A stretch of 58,435 bases of DNA from Oscillospiraceae bacterium (lineage in GTDB: Bacteria > Bacillota > Clostridia > Oscillospirales > Acutalibacteraceae), in assembly GCA_012520505.1 (NCBI GenBank), contig JAAYOC010000041.1, forward strand, positions 1-58,435, read 5' to 3'. A model generated the notes under the pieces. The model had not been told where the DNA came from and searched no databases. It saw nothing but the letters and a program-made list of their open reading frames with translations. Made by a program: the position numbers and the translations under genes. Shown in pieces: positions 25,823 through 33,115 of this stretch (positions are counted from its first letter, which is position 1; the number at the start of each line of letters is the position of its first letter).

Positions 25823-27952
25823 TTAATTTACGCGAAGATAAGATTTCGCTTTAATTGTAAGATTCCTATACATAATGTCAGAATCTGTATAGTTTACATA
25901 AATATACGTCTCATTGTTATATTCCGTACAGAAAAGCCCTTCTTGGATTTTATAATGATTTGTCATTTTGGCACTTCTTAAATCGCCAAGAGCTAAATTA
26001 AATGTGTTATAAGCATCTAGTGCGATTGCTGTGTAGTTACCATAATAAAGGATTGATGACTCTGCTCCTTTTGGAACATAATCAACAAACGTAAATTTAA
26101 AAGCAGGAAGTGCACCATATTCAATTAATCTTAACAATAAGGTGTCATAATCTTTAGCTAAATTCAAATAATCACTGGTATATTCAACTGTACCGTGTAG
26201 CACCATTTGCACAAATGGAATCCTTTCATAAGCTTCACTTTCCTGGTACGATGTAGTTATAGGAAGTTCTGAGATTATATTTGCATTCTTAAGAGCATAA
26301 AGATTTCCGTTTGTCACCATCAAATTTTTATTCGTTGAAAGTGCAATCGCCTGAGTAAATATATCTTTAGAAAAAGTTTGTCTATCAGTAAAACCATTCG
26401 ACAAATCTGAAAAAATAACTTTACCGGCATCTTCAATACAATAACCGGGCACGTCATATTTATTCATCTTATTCATAAACGACACAACATTTCTTGGAAG
26501 ATCTTTTGCAGTAAGACCTTTAAAATCAAATGTCTTTGTAACAATATATTCTTGCAATTCATTTGGAAATTTTATTTCAACGCTATTTGAAATCGTGCCA
26601 GTGGCTGTTCTCCCGTGCGATGTAGAGGAAATCATATTAAGAGTTACATATAGGTCAAAATCTTGACCTATATGATAATTTTTGAGCGATTCAAACTCTT
26701 TCTTGTTTCCAAGTTTTCCCGCAAACCCCACGGAACCTATACTTCTTTGACGAAGACCACCACCAAGAGCACCATCATATTTTAAGTTTATCGAGTTAAT
26801 TCCCTTTGCTTTAAGCACACTTACAATATTTTCTGCATTTTCAAAAGTTGTATACGCAATTGTATTACCAAAAGCCTTATTCATACAACCGATAAGAGTT
26901 ATGTTTAAAGGTAATTCTGTTTCAGATGAAACTAAACGTGTGGAAAGAAGACCGGCACGAATAAACTGCTCACTTGTTAAAAAAGCAAGACCTGAATAAG
27001 TAGTAGCTGAACCGGAAATAAACTTATAAGTTACACCGATTTTCCCTTCAAAGGTTTCATCAGCAAGAACAAACTTATCCCTAAAATTAGCGTTCGGTGT
27101 AATATCAAATGAAGCATATGCTATATGTGGACCATGTTTCAAAGTTTTTGCATGAATTTTTGATAAAGCATCCCCTTCAGTAATGATTCCTGCAAAAGCA
27201 TTTGCTCCATTTTTAATACCAAACATACCAAAAATTGAAGGATGTTCATTTGAATCTTTAACTGCGAAATCTGCACCATAGGTATCTAAAACATAAGTAG
27301 AATCTTCAGCTTCAACAAGATTAATTAAAGCACCGCAACCGTCCGGAATAACTATATAGTCGCCCTCTTTTGCACTTGTTACTGCGCCAAAATAAGGCAT
27401 AATTGAAATTTTCGAAACTTGGTATCCTTTAGGCGCTCTAATTGTAGAAGTATCTACAGTAGCATCAAACTTTCCATCTTCCAAAGTTAAAGCTAAACTA
27501 ACTGGAATTTTAAAAGTTGGTTCTTTTTCTTTTTCCTGAAAAACATAATTAAAATTTATACCGTTTTCAAAAGCCTCAAACTTTGCTTTCCCAAATGCTA
27601 CAGAATTATCTTGTGAATTTAAAATATAAGTCGTTTTACCATCTGTAACTTCAATTACAAGCATTGCTGCATCTTTATCACCTGTTGAGGGTAAAGCATA
27701 CCATAACGTTCCTGATGTATCTTTTAATGCAATTGCAAAATTACTTTCATCAAGATAAAGCTCGTAAAGTCCGGATTTAATCAAGGATTTTACAGTATTT
27801 TCATTACTGGTATGATACTTCTTATTCACATCCGTAGGCATTATAATCTTTATTTCAGATGCCTTTGTAATTACACCATTACCTACACAACCGGTAAAAC
27901 TGAATATCATTATGAATACCAAAAATAATGCTGTTAATCGCCTAATAACCAT
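25823..27952 (-). CDS. DUF5696-like lipoprotein
   Basis: A 709-residue lipoprotein: basic start, hydrophobic core and a lipobox ending FSFTGC (lipidated Cys22), so it should be anchored to the outer face of the membrane. The body is mostly beta-rich up to about 330 (ALKDTSGTLWYALP, IPDGCGALINLVE), then an alpha/beta part with GINSINLKYDGALGGGL and YALKNANIISELP that reads like a degenerate glycoside-hydrolase barrel. I recall this architecture as DUF5696, but that is from memory. Substrate is unknown; binding or cleaving a glycan is inference. It has a promoter at 27997 and is the first gene of an operon with the small ORF, lepA and hemW. Confidence 0.78.
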   Translation of the reverse strand: MVIRRLTALFLVFIMIFSFTGCVGNGVITKASEIKIIMPTDVNKKYHTSNENTVKSLIKSGLYELYLDESNFAIALKDTSGTLWYALPSTGDKDAAMLVIEVTDGKTTYILNSQDNSVAFGKAKFEAFENGINFNYVFQEKEKEPTFKIPVSLALTLEDGKFDATVDTSTIRAPKGYQVSKISIMPYFGAVTSAKEGDYIVIPDGCGALINLVEAEDSTYVLDTYGADFAVKDSNEHPSIFGMFGIKNGANAFAGIITEGDALSKIHAKTLKHGPHIAYASFDITPNANFRDKFVLADETFEGKIGVTYKFISGSATTYSGLAFLTSEQFIRAGLLSTRLVSSETELPLNITLIGCMNKAFGNTIAYTTFENAENIVSVLKAKGINSINLKYDGALGGGLRQRSIGSVGFAGKLGNKKEFESLKNYHIGQDFDLYVTLNMISSTSHGRTATGTISNSVEIKFPNELQEYIVTKTFDFKGLTAKDLPRNVVSFMNKMNKYDVPGYCIEDAGKVIFSDLSNGFTDRQTFSKDIFTQAIALSTNKNLMVTNGNLYALKNANIISELPITTSYQESEAYERIPFVQMVLHGTVEYTSDYLNLAKDYDTLLLRLIEYGALPAFKFTFVDYVPKGAESSILYYGNYTAIALDAYNTFNLALGDLRSAKMTNHYKIQEGLFCTEYNNETYIYVNYTDSDIMYRNLTIKAKSYLRVN

Positions 27953-27996
27953 ATGAAAATATTACCTCTTATTATTTGATATTAAAAATACGCTAT

Positions 27997-28025
27997 ATTC
28001 TAACATATATAAAATTTATTTACAA
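27997..28025 (-). promoter_or_regulatory. Promoter of the lipoprotein-lepA-hemW operon
   Basis: TTGTAA (28020-28025), 17-nt spacer, TAGAAT (27997-28002) with a TG just upstream on the minus strand. The 41-bp tandem repeat begins 15 bp upstream of the -35 box. Confidence 0.7.
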
Positions 28026-28039
28026 TATTTACAAAAATC

Positions 28040-28235
28040 AGCATTTGTGAAGATAATTAACACTTGCAAAGATGATGACAGCATTTATAGATTATGGTTA
28101 ACATTTGCAGAAATGATGACAGCATTCATAGATTATGGTTAACATTTGCAAAAATGATGACAGCATTCATAGATTATGGTTAACATTTGCAAAAATGATG
28201 ACCGCATTCATGAGTTATAATTAATATCTGCAAAG
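28040..28235. repeat. 41-bp tandem repeat array, about 4.8 copies
   Basis: Units start with ATGATGACAG or a close variant at 28072, 28113, 28154 and 28195, an exact 41-bp period. A decayed partial copy precedes 28072 and the last copy diverges after 28205. Central copies differ by only one or two bases. Each carries GGTTAACATTTGC. There are no spacers and no coding frame. This is part of a 514-nt gap (27953-28466) that contains only repeats, a promoter and a hairpin. Confidence 0.93.
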
Positions 28236-28238
28236 AGT

Positions 28239-28270
28239 AAGCCCTTCATCCAAAGTCGGATAAAGAGCTT
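28239..28270 (-). terminator. Hairpin downstream of ldt, related to the one at 30969
   Basis: A 13-bp stem with two mismatches (28239-28251 with 28258-28270) and a 6-nt loop. It is clearly similar to the terminator after the acyl-CoA synthetase gene. The T tract is better on the plus strand, so termination on the minus strand is uncertain. Confidence 0.5.
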
Positions 28271-28312
28271 TTGCTTTTCATTTAAATTTAAAATTTCTTT
28301 TTCATGGATAAT

Positions 28313-28457
28313 CATTTCAGCATCATTTCACATTTCAGCATCATCCGTATTAACATAACATTTAATTTTAAGCTGAAATATTTTTAGTTTTTAAGCTAAA
28401 ATGTTTTTTAGCTGAAGTGTTTTAAGCTAGAGTATTTTTTAGCTGTAGTGTTTTAAG
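28313..28457. repeat. Short AT-rich direct repeats downstream of ldt
   Basis: CATTTCAGCATCAT occurs at 28313 and 28331 (18-bp period). From about 28385 to 28457 units containing AGCTGAAGTGTTTTAAGCTA recur, the clearest pair with a 31-bp period (AGCT at 28410 and 28441). No coding sequence. Confidence 0.6.
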
Positions 28458-28466
28458 CTAACCGGA

Positions 28467-29312
28467 TTATTTCCATGGATTTTTTTCATCCGGGTCTGTT
28501 GGATCCCATCCGCTCTTCGGATCATTTATATCAAGCTTTCTACCCTCCGGCTTTCCAAGTGGACCCAGATTATCACTGTCATAAACATAAATAATGGTTT
28601 CCCAATCAAGATTATCGTAAAGCCACTTTGAATCTGCACAATTTAATCTTACGCAACCGTGGCTCGCACATTGACCAAGCTTGTTATATTCTTCTGTCAT
28701 TAACTTTGAGTTATCCTCCTCAGTATACGGAACTGAGTGAAAATAAATTCTTTTATTGATTCTCATGCAATATTGACCGTAACAGTTACCTACGAGCAGA
28801 TACCAACGTTTCTTATCTGTACATTTAAATGTTCCCGCCGGAGTTTCATGTCCGCTTTTACCGGTAGAACAAAGAAATGCTTTAACCGGCTTTGTATATT
28901 CACCGTTGCTATCCTTACCATAAACTGTCACAACATTTGCTTTTCTGTTAATTGCGACACAGTATTTATGACTTTCTTTATAAGCAGCATCTGCGCCTTC
29001 AAATTTTACTCCCGCAGAATTAGATGTATTTCTTCTTGTACTGGTTTCCTGTTCTGCGCTTTCTGATTCCGAATTATCTTCATTTGAAGAATCTTCATCT
29101 GAAGAATCAATAGTCTTTTCTACTTTTACCTTTGAATCAGTGTTAGTTTTTTTCTTATTCTCTGTTTTTTCACTACCGCCGCTAAGCCCTTTTGCGATTA
29201 AAACGACAAGAAGAACAAAAATAATTGCCGCTATACTAACAGTTACGATTCGTCTTGTTCGCATAGAACTTTTGTAGTTACATTGGTTTGATTTACCGTT
29301 GTAATTACCCAT
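28467..29312 (-). CDS. L,D-transpeptidase (YkuD domain), membrane-anchored
   Basis: Predicted to form 3-3 cross-links in peptidoglycan or attach proteins to it. The 281-residue protein has an N-terminal membrane helix (about 24-44), a serine/glutamate-rich linker (about 55-100) and a YkuD catalytic domain (about 110-260): Cys in SHGCVRL, with the conserved histidines in YFHSVP and ASHGC. The C-terminus is proline- and aspartate-rich. The ATG at 29312 has GGAGG 8 nt upstream and overlaps the murC stop by 8 nt; an in-frame ATG 21 codons earlier lies within murC and lacks a site. Coupling to murC fits a wall-synthesis role. Confidence 0.93.
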   Translation of the reverse strand: MGNYNGKSNQCNYKSSMRTRRIVTVSIAAIIFVLLVVLIAKGLSGGSEKTENKKKTNTDSKVKVEKTIDSSDEDSSNEDNSESESAEQETSTRRNTSNSAGVKFEGADAAYKESHKYCVAINRKANVVTVYGKDSNGEYTKPVKAFLCSTGKSGHETPAGTFKCTDKKRWYLLVGNCYGQYCMRINKRIYFHSVPYTEEDNSKLMTEEYNKLGQCASHGCVRLNCADSKWLYDNLDWETIIYVYDSDNLGPLGKPEGRKLDINDPKSGWDPTDPDEKNPWK

Positions 29313-30705
29313 TTTTTCTTCCTCCATAAAGTTTTGCCATTTGTTTTGCAACCTTGTAAATATCTCCACATCCAAGTGTTAAAATTAAATCACCGGATTT
29401 AGCATTAGCCATAACATACTCTACAACCTCATCAAAAGTATTAAACCATACACTTCCCGGAATCTTTGCCGCTAACTGACTTGTATATATTCCATCTGTA
29501 TTTACTTCTCTGGAACCCATAATTTCTGTCATTACACATTTATCAGGTATCTTTAAAGCTTCTGCGAATGCATCCATATGCATTTTAGTTCTTGAATAAG
29601 TAAACGGTTGGAAAACTGCCCAAACATTTTCATATCCCATTGTCATTATAGCTTCCAAAGTTAATTTAAGTTCTACCGGATGATGAGCATAATCATCAGC
29701 AATAGTAATACCATCAAATTCACCATATATTTCAAATCGGCGTCCGGCGCCTGAAAAGTTCGTGATAACACTTTCAATCTGTTCCATTGCAACGCCATTT
29801 TCAATTGCAGCCGCAATTGTCGCGAGGGCGTTAACAACGTTGTGGCGTCCCGGAATACCAAGTACAACATGACCTATTTTCTCACCCCTGTAAATAACAT
29901 CAAACTCAGGGAACGCTCCACGATTGAAAGTGATGTTATCCGCACTGTAATCGTTGTCGGCGCCAAAGCCGAATGTGAGAAACTTCTTACCGGAAGTTTC
30001 GGTCATATTAGCAATACATTTTCTTGTATTTTCGTCTTCTCCGTTATAAATGATGAGATTTGTTGTCAAATCTGCAAATTTAGTAAAGGAACGAATAGAA
30101 TTATCAATTGTTCCAAAGTATTCCATATGATCATCATCAATATTTAAAATTATTGTTGTATCAGATGAAAGTTCAAGAAAAGTATCCTTAAACTCACATG
30201 CTTCACAAACCATAACCTCTGAATTACCAAAACGACCATGACTATCGATTATTGGAAGTCGTCCACCAATTACAAGAGTTGGATCTACACCAGACTCGAG
30301 TAAAATTTGTGAAAGAAGAGCTGTAGTGGTTGTCTTACCGTGGGTTCCACACACACTGATACAATTTTTATGCATCCTGGTTATTGCCCCAAAAAGAAAT
30401 GAACGTTCAAATGTAGGTATTCCACTTGCCTTTGCAGCAATAAGTTCCGGATTGTCAGGCAGAAGTGCTGCAGTATATATAATCAGCTCCGGTGAAAATT
30501 CTTCAATATTTTTTGGGGACTGACCCATATTAATTTTCACACCGAGTGACCTAAGCTTATCTATGTTATCTCCGGGATTATTGTCTGAACCTGATATATC
30601 ATAACCTTTTGGTATAAGAATTTCAGCAAGCGGACACATGCCAGAGCCACCTATACCAATGAAGTGAACTTTATTTATTTTTTGGAGCAGTTCATCTATA
30701 TTCAA
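29305..30705 (-). CDS. murC: UDP-N-acetylmuramate--L-alanine ligase
   Basis: Cytosolic Mur ligase that adds L-alanine to UDP-MurNAc. The protein (about 466 residues) has the N-terminal UDP-binding HFIGIGGSGMCPLAEIL, ATP-binding CGTHGKTTTTALLS, and the C-terminal DDYAHHPVELKLTLEA. The frame opens with an ATG at 30723, but GGAGG lies within its first codons, 7 nt before an in-frame TTG at 30705. I therefore take TTG as the likely start; the ATG is the alternative. It carries the upstream palindrome module shared with the acyl-CoA synthetase gene and is followed by ldt. Confidence 0.95.
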   Translation of the reverse strand: MNIDELLQKINKVHFIGIGGSGMCPLAEILIPKGYDISGSDNNPGDNIDKLRSLGVKINMGQSPKNIEEFSPELIIYTAALLPDNPELIAAKASGIPTFERSFLFGAITRMHKNCISVCGTHGKTTTTALLSQILLESGVDPTLVIGGRLPIIDSHGRFGNSEVMVCEACEFKDTFLELSSDTTIILNIDDDHMEYFGTIDNSIRSFTKFADLTTNLIIYNGEDENTRKCIANMTETSGKKFLTFGFGADNDYSADNITFNRGAFPEFDVIYRGEKIGHVVLGIPGRHNVVNALATIAAAIENGVAMEQIESVITNFSGAGRRFEIYGEFDGITIADDYAHHPVELKLTLEAIMTMGYENVWAVFQPFTYSRTKMHMDAFAEALKIPDKCVMTEIMGSREVNTDGIYTSQLAAKIPGSVWFNTFDEVVEYVMANAKSGDLILTLGCGDIYKVAKQMAKLYGGRKNG

Positions 30706-30727
30706 AATATTTGCCTCCAACATTTAA

Positions 30728-30876
30728 ATTGTGCGCAACTTAAATGCAAATTGTGCACAATTAATTTAAAAAATCTTATATTTATTGGAAAAAATTCCCA
30801 GTACCCAAGTATTGTATTACAAAATACTTAAAAAATAAAGGAAAACTTTTATTTTCACTTGAAAAGCTTTACTGAT
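30728..30876 (-). promoter_or_regulatory. Regulatory module A upstream of murC: three palindromes
   Basis: Palindromes ATTGTGCGCAAC (30728-30739, imperfect), AATTGTGCACAATT (30749-30762) and TTGTATTACAA (30812-30822, set inside AAGTATT/AATACTT arms). The first two are 22 bp apart centre to centre, the third about 62 bp further. A TATAAG -10-like box (30775-30780, minus) sits between; its -35 is poor. The whole region is homologous to module B at 32892. The rest of the 317-nt gap up to 31022 holds AT-rich sequence and a terminator. Confidence 0.65.
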
Positions 30877-30968
30877 TATTTGACAATTGTCTAGCACACT
30901 TATCTTAACAATAAATCGCCACCAATATTACACATACACATATAATACAATATAACATAACATAACAA

Positions 30969-31000
30969 AAGCCCCTTATCCAAATTCGGATAAAGGGCTT
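30969..31000 (-). terminator. Terminator after the acyl-CoA synthetase gene
   Basis: A 13-bp stem with one mismatch (30969-30981 with 30988-31000), 6-nt loop, then TTTTGTT on the minus strand. Related in sequence to the hairpin at 28239. Confidence 0.85.
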
Positions 31001-31022
31001 CCCTTTTGCCAAAGATATTTCA

Positions 31023-32795
31023 TTAAACGTCTTTTTTGTTAATTGTGTTTTCTTCGTCACTCATATTGGCATAACGTTTAATTTTAGCAGAAGTGTTTTT
31101 GATAAATTCATTTTCTCTGATGGACATTTTCTTGATATTCTTGTATTTAGGAAGTTTCTTATTGATGTCTTTAATAGCATCTGAAATAAGCTTAGAAATT
31201 TCCTCAACTGTAGGATTATCTTTCCCCTTTTCTTTAAATTTCTTGCTAATTGCGTCAAAATCAGGAAAGATTTTCGCTTCAACTACAGTATCCTCACAAT
31301 CAACGTCATCAAAACCAACAACCATTGACTCAGCAATAAGCGGATTCTTATTAAGATGATACTCAAGCTCCTCAGGATAGATATTTTTACCGTTTTTCGT
31401 GATAATAACATTCTTTATACGACCATTGATGCGAACGATTCCTTCTTCATCAATGGTGCCTAAATCGCCCGAGTGAAACCAACCATCTTCATCAAATACA
31501 GCCTTTGTTTGGGCTTCATCCTTATAGTAACCAAGCATTACGTTTGGTCCCTTTATACAGATTTCACCTACACCTTCAGAGTCAGGATTGTCAATTCTAA
31601 CCTCAACGCCCGGAAGAGGCTTACCTACTGAATCGATTGTAAAGAGTTGATCGTGATTACCACAAATAAGTGGAGCACACTCTGTCATACCGTAACCTAT
31701 ATATGTATCAACACCAAAAGTCTTAAAATCTTTAACAACATCCGGACGAACCGGTGCAGCACCGACAATAATAATGCGAAGTGCACCGCCAAAATTCTTT
31801 GTAATTTCTTCAAAGATTCTATCGTTAATGTTAACACCCATTGCATTCGTACTGGCTGCAATGATTTTACCAAATGTAAGTTTCAGCTTACCACCTTTTT
31901 TTTCAGAAACAGCTTGCATAATTCTTCCGTGAATTTTTTCAAGCATTAACGGAACTGTAGTAAAAAAGGTAGGTTTAATCTCCTGAAGATTCTTCATAAG
32001 ATGTAAAAGTGAGTCGTTAAACGCAATACAACCACCATTGTAAAGAGGTTGTAAAACGCCTAGTGTGCACTCATATGTATGATGAATTGGAAGAATTGAA
32101 AGCCAACGATCTTCACCCGGATAAACCTTTACAAGACTTGAATTCGAATTAATTACGAAGCAAATATTAGCCTGTGAAAGCATAACACCTTTAGCAAGCC
32201 CGGATGTTCCTGATGTGAAGATAATTACACTAAGTGCATCCGGATCAATTTTGCAATCTCTAAATTTTATGTAATGCGGTGAATTTTGGGCAACAAGTTC
32301 AAAACCACGTTCAAGCATTCTTTCATATGAAAAACCGCTTTTGTTATCCTCTTCCTCTTCAAAAAATACAAACTTTATTTTTCTTGGAAGTTCGGACTTT
32401 CTCTCTTCAAGCTTTTTATAGGCAGCATTATCAAGAAAAAGAACCTTTGCTTCAGAAGCCTGAAGAATTGTGTTAATATCATCAAAAAAGAGTTCTTTGT
32501 CTATTGGAACGATAATGCCACTACCCATTTGAGTTGCAAGATAGGTTGTAATCCAGGGATAGGAATTAAGACCCATAACTGCAATCGTTTCACCTTTCCA
32601 GCCCTTCTCAGTCATAACCGCTCCGAGAGCATAACAAGTATCACGAAATTCTTTGAAACTTACATCAAATAGATTATTATCTTTTCCACGAATTCTAAAA
32701 GCCGGCAAATCTGCAAATGCCACACCGATATGATCTACCATATCTTTAAAATCTCTCGCCGGTCTAACGTCATAAAGTGGTCGATTAGTATTCAT
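31023..32795 (-). CDS. AMP-binding long-chain acyl-CoA synthetase-like protein
   Basis: A 590-residue ANL-superfamily enzyme, predicted to activate a fatty or other carboxylic acid through an acyl-adenylate. Core motifs: FTSGTSGLAKGVML (A3, near 190), GYGMTECAP (A5), DGWFHSGDLG (A7), GRIKNVIITKNGKNIYPEELE (first 20 residues of the A8 region) and the C-terminal catalytic lysine in NTSAKIKRY. No signal peptide. AGGAGA lies 7 nt before the ATG. Chain length cannot be read from the sequence. It is a single-gene unit with a leader related to that of murC, which suggests shared control of fatty-acid use and wall synthesis. Confidence 0.9.
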   Translation of the reverse strand: MNTNRPLYDVRPARDFKDMVDHIGVAFADLPAFRIRGKDNNLFDVSFKEFRDTCYALGAVMTEKGWKGETIAVMGLNSYPWITTYLATQMGSGIIVPIDKELFFDDINTILQASEAKVLFLDNAAYKKLEERKSELPRKIKFVFFEEEEDNKSGFSYERMLERGFELVAQNSPHYIKFRDCKIDPDALSVIIFTSGTSGLAKGVMLSQANICFVINSNSSLVKVYPGEDRWLSILPIHHTYECTLGVLQPLYNGGCIAFNDSLLHLMKNLQEIKPTFFTTVPLMLEKIHGRIMQAVSEKKGGKLKLTFGKIIAASTNAMGVNINDRIFEEITKNFGGALRIIIVGAAPVRPDVVKDFKTFGVDTYIGYGMTECAPLICGNHDQLFTIDSVGKPLPGVEVRIDNPDSEGVGEICIKGPNVMLGYYKDEAQTKAVFDEDGWFHSGDLGTIDEEGIVRINGRIKNVIITKNGKNIYPEELEYHLNKNPLIAESMVVGFDDVDCEDTVVEAKIFPDFDAISKKFKEKGKDNPTVEEISKLISDAIKDINKKLPKYKNIKKMSIRENEFIKNTSAKIKRYANMSDEENTINKKDV

Positions 32796-32891
32796 AGTAG
32801 TATCTCCTGTGAATTGACCGTATAACTAATATTTTCTGTCAATTGCCTGTATTTTCATTATTTCCGTGCTTTTGACCCCCAAGCACATTAA

Positions 32892-33036
32892 ATTGTATAC
32901 AATCTAATTACGATTGTGCACAATTAAATTTTAATAAATCTTATATTTAAAGGAAAAATCATTAACGTGCATGTATTGTAATACAAAACTGTCAAAAAAG
33001 AAAGAGAAATTTTCATTTTTTTTAAAAAAGTTTACT
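32892..33036 (-). promoter_or_regulatory. Regulatory module B upstream of the acyl-CoA synthetase gene
   Basis: Palindromes ATTGTATACAAT (32892-32903), ATTGTGCACAAT (32913-32924) and TTGTAATACAA (32976-32986), 21 and about 62 bp apart, the same layout as module A. A TATAAG -10-like box on the minus strand lies at 32940-32945. The module occupies most of the 320-nt divergent gap between the synthetase gene and addB; no gene is visible there. Confidence 0.65.
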
Positions 33037-33115
33037 TCTGTCCCATTAATGGCTCGTAAAAACACTGTAATTATGATAAAATATTTTTAGTTTTTTTAAG
33101 AAAAGAGGTACTCAA

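Noticed and set aside
28040-28235. Regular repeats considered as a CRISPR array
   Set aside because: The 41-bp units are contiguous with no variable spacers, and no cas genes are nearby.
27953-28466. Coding sequence within the 514-nt repeat-filled gap
   Set aside because: No open frame of meaningful length with a ribosome binding site; the 41-bp unit is not a multiple of three.
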